From Nocardioides sp. PD653-B2 (GTDB lineage: Bacteria; Actinomycetota; Actinomycetes; Propionibacteriales; Nocardioidaceae), in the NCBI RefSeq assembly GCF_002117935.1, contig NZ_BDJE01000029.1:1-50227 (forward strand): DNA of 50,227 bases, read 5' to 3'. Shown piece after piece: positions 19,957 to 29,370 of the stretch. The position numbers were made by a program, and so were the translations under genes. Each line of letters opens with the position of its first letter. Within the stretch, counting starts at the first letter, position 1. The notes under the pieces are model-generated. The model did no database searches, was not told where the DNA came from, and saw nothing but the letters and a program-made list of their open reading frames with translations.

Positions 19957-20013
19957 TCCACAGGCCGCGGGCGACGGGTTGCCGACCGTCCGGGCGGCTG
20001 CTGGCATCGCCCC

Positions 20014-20751
20014 ATGCTCCGGGACCTCCTCGACGGGTCGCTCGACCTGCTCCTCGGTGCCAGCTGCGTCGGCTGCGGGCGGCCCGGCCGGCTCCTGTGT
20101 CGCGGCTGCGCCGCGCTGCTGCCGGTCGAGGCCCGCCCGGCGTGGCCGGTCCCGCCGCCGCCGGGCCTCGCGACCCCTTGGGCTGCGGGGGAGTACGCCG
20201 GCACGACCCGCGCGATGGTCGTCGAGCACAAGGAGCACCGGCTGCTCGCCCTGAGCCGCCCGCTGGCCGACCAGCTGACGACCGCGGTCGCGGCGGCGCT
20301 CCGCGAGCTGCCGCCCGGTCCGACGGTGCTGGTCCCGGTGCCGTCTCGCCCTGTCAGCGTGCGCAGTCGCGGCCACGACCCCACGGGCTCGATCACACGC
20401 GGCGCCGGCCGGGCACTCCGCGGCCGTGGCCACGACGTCCTGACGGCCGCGATGCTGCGCACCCGGCCGGGGGTCGTCGACCAGGCCGGGCTGGGGGCCG
20501 CGGAGCGGGCGGCCAACCTCGACGGGTCGATGCACTGCCCGCCGGACGCGCTGCGCCGCCTCGCCGGTCGACGTCGTCGGGCCCGGGTGGTGGTGTGCGA
20601 CGACGTCCTGACGACCGGCGCGACGGCCCGCGAGGCACAGCGCGCGCTCGAGGCCGTCGGCCTCCAGGTGGCCGCGATCGCCGTGGTCGCGGCGACGCGC
20701 CGCCTGATCCCGCCGACACGTGCGGTGATGTCCCAATCCGCGGACCCGTGA
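20014..20751 (+). CDS. comF: ComF-family phosphoribosyltransferase-like protein
   Basis: 245 residues from the ATG at 20014. It has an N-terminal zinc ribbon with two cysteine pairs (CVGCG and CRGCA, residues 18-36) and a type I phosphoribosyltransferase domain with the PRPP loop VVVCDDVLTTGATA starting at about residue 192. In naturally competent bacteria ComF helps take up DNA. In Actinobacteria the gene is common without clear competence, so the function remains open. It lies directly before the structured RNA and hpf, an order also familiar from Firmicutes (comFC-hpf). Confidence 0.9.
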   Translation: MLRDLLDGSLDLLLGASCVGCGRPGRLLCRGCAALLPVEARPAWPVPPPPGLATPWAAGEYAGTTRAMVVEHKEHRLLALSRPLADQLTTAVAAALRELPPGPTVLVPVPSRPVSVRSRGHDPTGSITRGAGRALRGRGHDVLTAAMLRTRPGVVDQAGLGAAERAANLDGSMHCPPDALRRLAGRRRRARVVVCDDVLTTGATAREAQRALEAVGLQVAAIAVVAATRRLIPPTRAVMSQSADP

Positions 20752-20777
20752 CCCTGTCGCCGTTTCGGTCGAGGGAC

Positions 20778-20783
20778 TAACGT
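20778..20783 (+). promoter_or_regulatory. Candidate -10 element of the structured RNA
   Basis: TAACGT lies 7 bases before the first base of the closing stem at 20790, where transcription would be expected to start. No convincing -35 element is visible, so this is tentative. Confidence 0.3.
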
Positions 20784-20789
20784 CTGTGT

Positions 20790-21078
20790 ATGGAGTCCGT
20801 CCGGGTCCGTGGTTGCGTCGTCAGGGTGCCCCGGTCCGCCCGGGTGCCAGGTCGGCAAGCCGATGCCAGTCGCAGGCGAAACGGTCCACGTAAGTCGCCA
20901 CCAGGGGGGTCCGCCCCGCTGGGGGGACGATCACGGTGCGGCTTAGACGTAAGTCCTGCCTCGGCCCCGTCGCCAGATGCGGCGGCGGTCGGGAGAAGGT
21001 CAGTAGTGGCATTCAAGCTGCGAGAGCCTCAGCAGGCGATTGTGGGGTCGAAGACCAGGTCGGCCGGACGGACTCCAT
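20790..21078 (+). ncRNA. Large structured RNA, probable raiA-motif RNA
   Basis: The 289-nt segment is closed by a perfect 15-bp stem: ATGGAGTCCGTCCGG at 20790-20804 pairs with CCGGACGGACTCCAT at 21064-21078. Inside are several local hairpins: TCGG-CAAG-CCGA at 20852-20863, GTCC-g-CCCC/GGGGGGAC at 20909-20928, and CCGTCGCC/GGCGGCGG at 20967-20988. A 9-base direct repeat ACGTAAGTC occurs at 20888 and 20947. The raiA RNA motif is an established class of large ncRNA in Firmicutes and Actinobacteria, typically found next to raiA/hpf. Here it lies between comF and hpf on the same strand. The assignment rests on location, size and structure, not on a covariance search. Sequences of tmRNA, RNase P RNA and 6S RNA do not fit. 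Confidence 0.72.
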
Positions 21079-21082
21079 CTCA

Positions 21083-21146
21083 CCCGAGCGCCGGGTCCCC
21101 ACCGGGATCCGGGGCAACGGCCTGCCCCGTGGAGGGCGTGCTCGGG
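21083..21146 (+). promoter_or_regulatory. Secondary structure in the hpf leader
   Basis: CCCGAGC (21083-21089) pairs with GCTCGGG (21140-21146), enclosing a hairpin CGGGGCA/TGCCCCG at 21110-21129. It is separate from the raiA-like RNA and lies 43 bases before the hpf start. With no T-tract it looks more like a leader element or processing barrier than a terminator. Confidence 0.4.
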
Positions 21147-21189
21147 AGCTGATTCAACGAGAGACCAACTGTTGCAACGGGAGGTTCAC

Positions 21190-21813
21190 ATGGAAGTTGT
21201 GGTCACGGGTCGACACTGCGAGCTGTCGGACAGGTTCCGCAGTCACGTGGAAGAGAAGTTGTCGAGGCTCGAGAAGCACGACCATCGGATCATCCGCGTC
21301 AACGTGGAGGTCGAGTGCGAGCGCAACCCGCGCCAAGCGGACCGCGCCGTACGACTGCAGCTGACCGCCATGTCGAAGGGTCCCGTGATCCGCGCCGAGG
21401 CCTGCGCCGCCGACAAGATGGCGGCGCTCGACCTGGCCCTGGACAAGATGGCCGCCCAGATGCGGCGCGCGTCCGACCGTCGCCGGGTGCACCACGGGCG
21501 GCACACCCCGGTGTCCGTCGGCCAGGCGCTGGCCGCCGGGTCGGTCGACGACAGCGAGGACCGCGACGACGTCGTGACGCACGACCGCCAGGTCGGGCCG
21601 ATCGACGTGACCGGCGACGGGCCGTTGGTGGTGCGCGAGAAGACCCACCCGGCCACGCCGATGACCCTCGACCAGGCGCTCTACGAGATGGAGCTCGTGG
21701 GTCACGACTTCTACCTGTTCGTCGACAAGGAGAGCGAGCGGCCGGCGGTCGTCTACCGGCGTCGCGGCTACGACTACGGCGTGATCTCGCTGGACCTCGG
21801 AGCGGCTGACTGA
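21190..21813 (+). CDS. hpf: Long-form ribosome hibernation promoting factor
   Basis: 207 residues from the ATG at 21190, with GGGAGG upstream. The N-terminal S30AE/YfiA domain (about 1-100) binds the decoding region of the 30S subunit. A variable linker of about 50 residues ([14 protein letters not shown] region) leads to the C-terminal dimerisation domain ([25 protein letters not shown], ending [12 protein letters not shown]). Long HPFs pair two 70S ribosomes into inactive 100S particles in stationary phase. It is downstream of the probable raiA RNA and is followed by a strong hairpin terminator. Confidence 0.95.
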   Translation: MEVVVTGRHCELSDRFRSHVEEKLSRLEKHDHRIIRVNVEVECERNPRQADRAVRLQLTAMSKGPVIRAEACAADKMAALDLALDKMAAQMRRASDRRRVHHGRHTPVSVGQALAAGSVDDSEDRDDVVTHDRQVGPIDVTGDGPLVVREKTHPATPMTLDQALYEMELVGHDFYLFVDKESERPAVVYRRRGYDYGVISLDLGAAD

Positions 21814-21834
21814 GCCGTCTCCGGCATCGAACGC

Positions 21835-21870
21835 ACAGGTGGGGTGGCCCGTTCGGGCCACCCCACCTGT
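21835..21870 (+). terminator. Strong hairpin terminator after hpf
   Basis: A perfect 16-bp stem (21835-21850 with 21855-21870) around the 4-nt loop GTTC, 21 bases after the hpf stop. It has no U-tract, as is usual for Actinobacteria. Confidence 0.8.
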
Positions 21871-21926
21871 CCATGTCGCCGCCCGGGCGCGCGCATCCGG
21901 GGGCCCGATCGTGCCATGATGCCCAC

Positions 21927-22610
21927 GTGGCCGAGCAGACGACCGACGCCGAGCGCGAGGCGATTCGCGTGCTCGTCGTGGACGACCAGGAGCTGTTCCG
22001 CCGCGGTCTGGTGATGCTGCTGGCCATCGAGTCCGGCATCGAGGTCATCGGCGAGGCCGGTGACGGCGTCGAGGGCACCACCCTGGCATCCAGCACCGCC
22101 CCCGACGTCGTGCTCCTCGACATCCGGATGCCCAAGCGCACCGGCATCGAGGCCTGCCTGGCCATCAAGGACGCGGTCCCGTCGGCCAAGATCATCATGC
22201 TCACCGTCTCCGACGAGGAGGCCGACCTTTACGAGGCCGTCAAGAGCGGCGCCTCCGGCTACCTGCTCAAGGACTCCTCGATCGAGGAGGTCGCCCAGGC
22301 GGTCCGCGTGGTCGCCGACGGGCAGTCGCTGATCAGCCCGTCGATGGCGGTCAAGCTGATCGACGAGTTCAAGCAGATGTCGCGCCCCGAGCGCGACCAC
22401 GTGCCCGGGCTCCGCCTGACCGAGCGTGAGCTCGAGGTGCTCCGCCTGGTCGCCACGGGCATGAACAACCGCGAGATCGCCAAAGAGCTCTTCATCAGCG
22501 AGAACACCGTCAAGAACCACGTGCGCAACATCCTCGAGAAGCTCCAGCTGCACTCGCGCATGGAGGCCGTGATGTACGCCGTGAAAGAGAAGCTGCTCGA
22601 GCTGCCGTAG
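21927..22610 (+). CDS. NarL/LuxR-family response regulator
   Basis: 227 residues from a GTG at 21927; the open frame extends upstream to 21873 but that part would run into the terminator region. A receiver domain starts at [16 protein letters not shown], with the phospho-acceptor Asp in [11 protein letters not shown] and the Lys in GYLLKDSS. A LuxR-type helix-turn-helix follows ([40 protein letters not shown]). No sensor kinase gene is adjacent, so it is an orphan regulator. The hpf-regulator-secA order is conserved in Actinobacteria as I recall. The target genes are unknown. Confidence 0.85.
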   Translation: MAEQTTDAEREAIRVLVVDDQELFRRGLVMLLAIESGIEVIGEAGDGVEGTTLASSTAPDVVLLDIRMPKRTGIEACLAIKDAVPSAKIIMLTVSDEEADLYEAVKSGASGYLLKDSSIEEVAQAVRVVADGQSLISPSMAVKLIDEFKQMSRPERDHVPGLRLTERELEVLRLVATGMNNREIAKELFISENTVKNHVRNILEKLQLHSRMEAVMYAVKEKLLELP

Positions 22611-22628
22611 CGCCGGCTTGCCGGCGCT
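22609..22628 (+). terminator. Hairpin terminator overlapping the regulator stop codon
   Basis: AGCGCCGGC pairs with GCCGGCGCT around a TT centre. The stem starts within the TAG stop codon at 22608-22610. Confidence 0.55.
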
Positions 22629-22643
22629 CAGACGCAGCAGCCA

Positions 22644-22767
22644 GGTCGAGTAGCCGCGCGACCGAGGAACGAGGTCGCGATCGGCGTATCGAGACAGCGG
22701 CGGGACGAGAAGCAGGGCCGGGACCTGAGGAGGTCTCGATACGCTCGCTGGCGCTCGCTACTCGACC
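22644..22767. repeat. Palindromic repeat family A, second full copy
   Basis: The outer arms GGTCGAGTAGC (22644-22654) and GCTACTCGACC (22757-22767) are complementary. The inner arms GCGTATCGAGAC (22684-22695) and GTCTCGATACGC (22733-22744) are also complementary. The arms match the element at 15765, but the centre is longer and different. It fills most of the gap between the regulator and the YcaQ-like gene, so the promoter of the latter must lie in or just after it. Confidence 0.8.
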
Positions 22768-22820
22768 GACGAGCGGCCACTGTCGGCGGCTCGTGATTGA
22801 GTCTCCCCGTGGTCGAGTCG

Positions 22821-24032
22821 ATGAGCGTCGCCCAGGCCCGCCGGGTGGCCCTGGCGGCCCAGGGCTTCCTCGACAAGCGGCACGCAGCGCCGACGATGCG
22901 CACCTTCCAGCGCACGCTCGAGCGCACCGGTGTGCTCCAGGTCGACTCGGTCAACGTGCTCCAGCGGGCGCACTTCATGCCCCTCTACTCGCGGATGGGG
23001 CCCTACGACGTCGAGCTGCTGCGCCGGGCCGCCGAGCGCCGGCCGCGCCGGATCGTGGAGTACTGGGCGCACGTGCAGGCCTACATGCCGGTCGAGCTGT
23101 GGCCGGTGATGCGGCACCGGATGGCGTCCTACCGGGAGAAGCGCGGCAAGTGGGGGACCGTCGACGAGAAGCCGGGGCTCGAGGCGGACCTGATCGCGGA
23201 GGTCCGCGACCGCGGCGCCTCCACCGCGCGCTCCCTCGACGACGGGCTGCCGCGCAGCAAGGACAACTGGGGCTGGAACTGGTCGGAGACCCGGCGGGTG
23301 CTCGACTACCTCTTCACCGCCGGTGAGCTCGCCATCGCCGGGCGCAACAGCCAGTTCGAGATCCTCTACGACCTCCCCGAGCGGGTGATCCCGCCCGAGA
23401 TCCTGGCGCTGCCGACCCCGTCGGTCGAGGAGGCGAGCCGCGAGCTGATCCGCCGCGCGGCCCGCTCCCACGGGGTCGCCACCGGCCCGGACCTGCGCGA
23501 CTACTACCGGATGCCGGTCGCGGCGGCGGCGGCCGCGGTGGCCGAGCTGGTCGAGGAGGGCGAGCTGCTGCCGGTGCAGGTCCAGGGCTGGACCCGGCCC
23601 GGGTACCTCCACCGCGACGCCCGCCTCCCGCGCCGGGTGGACGCCCGGGCGCTGCTCAGCCCGTTCGACCCGGTCGTGTGGGAGCGGCGACGCACCGAGG
23701 AGCTCTTCGACTTCCGCTACCGGATCGAGATCTACGTGCCCGCCCCGCAGCGCGTCCACGGCTACTACGTCCTCCCGTTCCTGCTCCGTGACCGGATCGT
23801 CGGCCGGGTCGACCTCAAGGCCGACCGGCAGTTCGACGCAGGAGCGGGCCGCCTGGTCGTCAAGGCGGCGTACGCCGAGCCGGGTGCGCCCGCCGACGCC
23901 GCCGAGGAGCTCGCTGCCGAGCTCCGCCAGCTGGCGGGGTGGCTCGACCTCGCCTCGATCACGGTCGAACCCCGCGGGGACCTCGCTCCGGCGCTGGCGG
24001 CCCTGGTGGGCGCCGGAGCTGCTCTGGGTTAG
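22821..24032 (+). CDS. YcaQ/AlkX-like winged-helix DNA glycosylase
   Basis: 403 residues from the ATG at 22821; in-frame GTG (22809) and TTG (22797) starts also exist. It begins [16 protein letters not shown] and has [13 protein letters not shown], in which Gln40 and Asp42 form the Q-x-D pair that is catalytic in the AlkZ/YcaQ (HTH_42) family. Three winged-helix units are expected, and the C-terminal [30 protein letters not shown] block is the other family signature. Members excise bulky alkyl adducts and open DNA interstrand crosslinks, and some protect producers from their own DNA-alkylating products. No biosynthetic cluster is seen here, so a general repair role is more likely. Confidence 0.85.
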   Translation: MSVAQARRVALAAQGFLDKRHAAPTMRTFQRTLERTGVLQVDSVNVLQRAHFMPLYSRMGPYDVELLRRAAERRPRRIVEYWAHVQAYMPVELWPVMRHRMASYREKRGKWGTVDEKPGLEADLIAEVRDRGASTARSLDDGLPRSKDNWGWNWSETRRVLDYLFTAGELAIAGRNSQFEILYDLPERVIPPEILALPTPSVEEASRELIRRAARSHGVATGPDLRDYYRMPVAAAAAAVAELVEEGELLPVQVQGWTRPGYLHRDARLPRRVDARALLSPFDPVVWERRRTEELFDFRYRIEIYVPAPQRVHGYYVLPFLLRDRIVGRVDLKADRQFDAGAGRLVVKAAYAEPGAPADAAEELAAELRQLAGWLDLASITVEPRGDLAPALAALVGAGAALG

Positions 24033-24058
24033 GGCCCGCTTCGCGCGCTGGGTAGAGT
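24029..24058 (+). promoter_or_regulatory. Candidate secA promoter
   Basis: TAGAGT at 24053-24058 has the right distance (18 nt) from a weak TTAGGG at 24029-24034, and about 35 nt of leader precede the GTG at 24094. The -35 element overlaps the stop of the previous gene. The -10 match is good and the -35 match poor. Confidence 0.35.
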
Positions 24059-24093
24059 GGCGCCGCTGTCCCATACCTAGGAGTCACCCACCC

Positions 24094-26910
<2,817 letters not shown>

Positions 26911-26915
26911 CGCCC

Positions 26916-26962
26916 GGTGGTTGAGGTGCGAGGGCGTTCTGCGCCTGAGCCTCGAAACCACC
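26916..26962. repeat. Palindromic repeat family B copy
   Basis: GGTGGTTGAGG at one end and CCTCGAAACCACC at the other form an imperfect inverted pair of about 47 bp just after secA. The same arm sequences recur at the right end of the window (50149-50188). Confidence 0.55.
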
Positions 26963-26973
26963 TGACGTGAAGG

Positions 26974-27008
26974 CAGGGCGGTGACCACCATCGGTGGTCA
27001 CCGCCCTG
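26974..27008. terminator. Bidirectional terminator between secA and DUF6459
   Basis: A perfect 16-bp stem (26974-26989 with 26993-27008) around a 3-nt loop. It lies between convergent genes, so it can serve both. A pyrimidine-rich stretch (GTCTGTCTCT) follows on the plus strand. Confidence 0.85.
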
Positions 27009-27016
27009 GTCTGTCT

Positions 27017-27529
27017 CTATGCAAACTCCAGGGCGGTGCAGCACCACCGCCGGTCGGTGTTCTCGAAACGGGCGGCGAGCGCGCGCGAGCGCTCGCCGTA
27101 CCGCACGTGCACGCTGACCTCGACCACCTGACGGCTCAGGAAGCAGGTGTGCACGCCCAGGACCTTGGGCCGGACGGGCTGCACGCGCCCCTGGCCGGGC
27201 TGGTGCCGCCCGGCGCGGGCGACGAGCTGGGCGCGGCGCTCGAGGTCGAGGTAGACGTCGCGCGAGCTCCAGCGCAGCAGCTGGGTGACCGGGCGGTCAC
27301 CGCCGACGATCTCGACCGCGGCCTGGGCGTAGCGGCGCGACCACTGCTCGATGCCGCGGCGCAGCGGCAGCTCGATGGCGATGATGTCCGCGGCCGCCCG
27401 GCCGGGGGTGTGGTCGGGCTCGGGCGGGTCGTGCCGCGGCTGGAGGTCGAGGGCGAGGGTGCCCTGGACGCTGGCGAGCGGGGCCGGTGCCCGCAGCGGG
27501 ACGACGCGGGCGGAGCCGTGCTGGGTCAT
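27017..27529 (-). CDS. DUF6459 (Rv3235-like) protein
   Basis: 170 residues from the ATG at 27529, with a near-perfect GGAGGT ribosome-binding site on the minus strand at about 27538-27543. The first about 60 residues are Pro/Arg-rich and variable. The C-terminal about 100 residues (YAQAAVEIVGGDRPVTQLLRW, VHTCFLSRQVVEVSVHVRYGERSRALAARFE) match the actinobacterial Rv3235 family (DUF6459), whose function is unknown. It lies 28 bp behind the LysM gene, so the two form an operon. It converges on secA, as I recall for Rv3235. Confidence 0.8.
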   Translation of the reverse strand: MTQHGSARVVPLRAPAPLASVQGTLALDLQPRHDPPEPDHTPGRAAADIIAIELPLRRGIEQWSRRYAQAAVEIVGGDRPVTQLLRWSSRDVYLDLERRAQLVARAGRHQPGQGRVQPVRPKVLGVHTCFLSRQVVEVSVHVRYGERSRALAARFENTDRRWCCTALEFA

Positions 27530-27557
27530 GGTGGTACCTCCGAGATGGCGCGACGGG

Positions 27558-28190
27558 TCACCCGGTGGGCAGCCGGAGTCGCTGGGCGGGTCGGATCAGA
27601 TCGGGGTCGGCCCCGATGACGGCGCGGTTGAGCTCGTAGATCTCGTGCCACCGGGCGGTGATCGCGGCGTCGTCGGCCGTCGGCCCGAGCTCGCGCTGAG
27701 CGATCGCCCACAAGGTGTCGCCGGGCGCTACCTCGACCACCTCCACCGCCGGCCGCTTCGGTGCGACCGCCCGGTCCGGGAGCGGCAGGCCGGCGATCAC
27801 GACGGCCGCCGTCTGGGGCGTGTGGTCGCGGTGGTCCTCAGCAGTCGAGGCGTGCGCCGGACCGGCGAGGCCGGCGAGGACCGCTACCCCGCAGGCCGTG
27901 AGGACCAGGCGGCGCAGCGGCCCGGGCACGCCGGGGACGGGCCGGGGGAGCCCGCGGAGCGCCTCGACGACGACGATCGAGGTCACCAGCCAGAGCCAGG
28001 CGACCGCCACCAGTGCGGCGCCCGCGCAGACGAGGAGGAGCAACCGGTCGAAGGGCGGCTCCGGCGCGGTGAGCGCGCCACCCGCCTCACTGAGCACGCT
28101 GACCAGCAGCCGGGCTGCGAGCGCGGCGGCCGCTGTGGCGATGGTCCACACCGCCGCGCAGCGGGCGGTGGACGCAGTGCGAGCGATCAT
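27558..28190 (-). CDS. LysM-domain membrane protein
   Basis: 210 residues from the ATG at 28190; a TTG at 28202 is possible but adds only MALG. Three hydrophobic segments (about 10-30, 45-70, 85-105) precede a Pro-rich linker. A LysM domain follows at the C-terminus (VVEVAPGDTLWAIAQRELG ... WHEIYELNRAVIG ... LIRPAQRLRLP). LysM binds N-acetylglucosamine in peptidoglycan, so the protein should link the membrane to the cell wall. It is the first gene of the operon with DUF6459 and shares a 130-bp divergent promoter region with the gene at 28321. Confidence 0.85.
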   Translation of the reverse strand: MIARTASTARCAAVWTIATAAAALAARLLVSVLSEAGGALTAPEPPFDRLLLLVCAGAALVAVAWLWLVTSIVVVEALRGLPRPVPGVPGPLRRLVLTACGVAVLAGLAGPAHASTAEDHRDHTPQTAAVVIAGLPLPDRAVAPKRPAVEVVEVAPGDTLWAIAQRELGPTADDAAITARWHEIYELNRAVIGADPDLIRPAQRLRLPTG

Positions 28191-28320
28191 CCCGAGAGCC
28201 AATCCGTGTGTTTGCTTCTATTTGCTTCAGGAAACGCCTTTTTACCTTGGTAGTCAACAGTTTCTCCACAGTGGAGATCGGCCACTGTCCTGGTCGGGGG
28301 AGGCGTGGCAGGGTCGGCCC
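28191..28320. promoter_or_regulatory. Divergent promoter region with direct repeats and a palindrome
   Basis: This region is much richer in A and T than the rest of the window. It holds two direct TTTGCTTC repeats exactly 10 bp apart (28211-28218, 28221-28228), a T-run at 28239-28243, and a perfect palindrome TCTCCAC-a-GTGGAGA (28263-28277). Helically phased direct repeats are what MerR-like/BldC-type regulators bind, and the palindrome suits a dimeric repressor. Which regulator is involved is unknown. Confidence 0.45.
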
Positions 28321-28854
28321 ATGGCGTGGGAGGAAGAGCTGTTCGCGGTGCTCGACGACCTCGAGCAGCAGGCCGAGGCGCTCTACGACGCCGAACGGGA
28401 CGCGGACCTGGCGGACCGCAGCCGCGCGGAGTACCAGCAGGTCGGCCTCGCCAGCCGGCTGATGGCGTCCGTCGACCTGCCGGTCCGGCTCGAGGTGCTC
28501 GGCGTCGGTCCGGTCAGCGGCACGCTCGACCGCGTGGCCGCGGGGTGGTGCCTGGTCGGCACCGGCGACCAGGACTGGGTGATCCGCCTGGACGCCGTGA
28601 CCGTCGTCCGCGGCGCCTCCGCCCGCTCACTGCCCGAGGTTGCGTGGTCGCCGGTCTCGAGGCTCGGCCTCGGCTCGGCGCTGCGTCGGATCGCCGACAC
28701 CGGCGAGCGCTGCGTGCTCCGGCTCGTCGACGGCACCGCCCACGACGCCGTCCTGCGCAGGGTCGGCGCCGACTTCGTGGAGGCCACGGTAGGGGAGGGT
28801 CATCCCGTCCTGGTGCCCTTCGCCGCCCTCGCGGCGGTGCAGAGCCGGGAGTGA
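28321..28854 (+). CDS. Conserved hypothetical protein
   Basis: 177 residues from the ATG at 28321. The first 45 residues are acidic and helical (EEELFAVLDDLEQQAEALYDAERDADLADRSRAEYQQ), suggesting a coiled coil. The rest is predicted to be mainly beta strand (VRLEVLGVGPVSGTLDRVAAGWCLVG, WVIRLDAVTVVRGASARSLPE), possibly an SH3- or Sm-like barrel. There is no signal peptide or membrane segment, so it should be cytoplasmic. It lies divergent from the LysM gene. I do not recognise a characterised homologue. Confidence 0.75.
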   Translation: MAWEEELFAVLDDLEQQAEALYDAERDADLADRSRAEYQQVGLASRLMASVDLPVRLEVLGVGPVSGTLDRVAAGWCLVGTGDQDWVIRLDAVTVVRGASARSLPEVAWSPVSRLGLGSALRRIADTGERCVLRLVDGTAHDAVLRRVGADFVEATVGEGHPVLVPFAALAAVQSRE

Positions 28855-28880
28855 TCGCCGAGCCGGGGTGACTTTCCCCC

Positions 28881-29022
28881 AGAACAAGGTCGAGTCGGCG
28901 CCAGTTTCCTCAAGAACAGGGTCGACTCGGCACGTTGCCGGAAACTGGCGCCGACTCGGCGGGTCCCGGCGGGGAAACTGGCGCCGACTCGGCGGGTCCC
29001 GCGGGGAAACTGGCGCCGGGTC
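28881..29022. repeat. Five-unit direct and inverted repeat block, 32-33 bp period
   Basis: The unit GGAAACTGGCGCCGACTC occurs at 28940-28957 and 28973-28990, with a variant (GG for AC near the end) at 29005-29022. Its exact reverse complement is at 28892-28909, and a degenerate fifth unit starts at 28913. Start-to-start spacing is 32-33 bp throughout. GGCGGGTCCC fills between the right-hand units. The block separates the converging ends of the gene at 28321 and tatB. Confidence 0.85.
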
Positions 29023-29031
29023 GGCGGAGGG

Positions 29032-29367
29032 TCAGGTGGCGTCGGCGTCGTACGGCGGGATCTCGCCGTCGACGATCGGCCGCAGCCCGCGTCGCGTGGT
29101 CCGCTTCGGGGGCTCGTCCGTGTCCTCCAGGGCCTCGGCGATGTGGCGCTTCACGATGGTGCGCGGGTCGAGGTCGCTGAGCTCGAGGTCGGCGTACTCC
29201 GGGCCGAGCTCGGCGCGCAGCTCGTCGCGGGCGTTGTTGGCGAGGATCTTGGCCTTGCGGACCAGCTGGCCGGCCTGGCGCGCGAGGTCGGGCAGCTTGT
29301 CGGGGCCGAAGACGAGCACGGCCACGAACGCGATGACTGCGAACTCCGGCAGGCCGATCCCGAACAC
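29032..29367 (-). CDS. tatB: Twin-arginine translocase protein TatB
   Basis: 111 residues from a GTG at 29367, starting MFGIGLPEFAVIAFVAVLVFGPDKLPDLARQAGQ. This is one N-terminal membrane helix, the FGPDKLP hinge with its conserved Gly-Pro, then an amphipathic helix and an acidic tail. TatB receives folded Tat substrates with TatC. The tail is longer than in TatA, so TatB is preferred. It is the last gene of a four-gene operon, 3 bp after mrp, and is followed by the repeat block. No tatA or tatC is present in the window. Confidence 0.92.
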   Translation of the reverse strand: MFGIGLPEFAVIAFVAVLVFGPDKLPDLARQAGQLVRKAKILANNARDELRAELGPEYADLELSDLDPRTIVKRHIAEALEDTDEPPKRTTRRGLRPIVDGEIPPYDADAT

Positions 29368-29370
29368 GGG

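Larger units (their letters stand above)
20752..21189 (+). other. 438-nt gap between comF and hpf
   Basis: The only gene-free stretch over 300 bases. It contains a probable -10 element, the raiA-like RNA at 20790-21078 and a separate leader structure at 21083-21146. The hpf ribosome-binding site (GGGAGG) lies just before the ATG at 21190. Open frames through it lack a conserved product and conflict with the strong RNA pairing. Confidence 0.7.

Noticed and set aside
20790..21078. tmRNA, RNase P RNA or 6S RNA
   Set aside because: None of the conserved sequences of these RNAs is present; location beside hpf and a 15-bp closing stem fit raiA RNA better.
28881..29022. Regular repeats resembling a small CRISPR array
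   Set aside because: Units are in both orientations, the spacers are similar rather than unique, and no cas genes are present.
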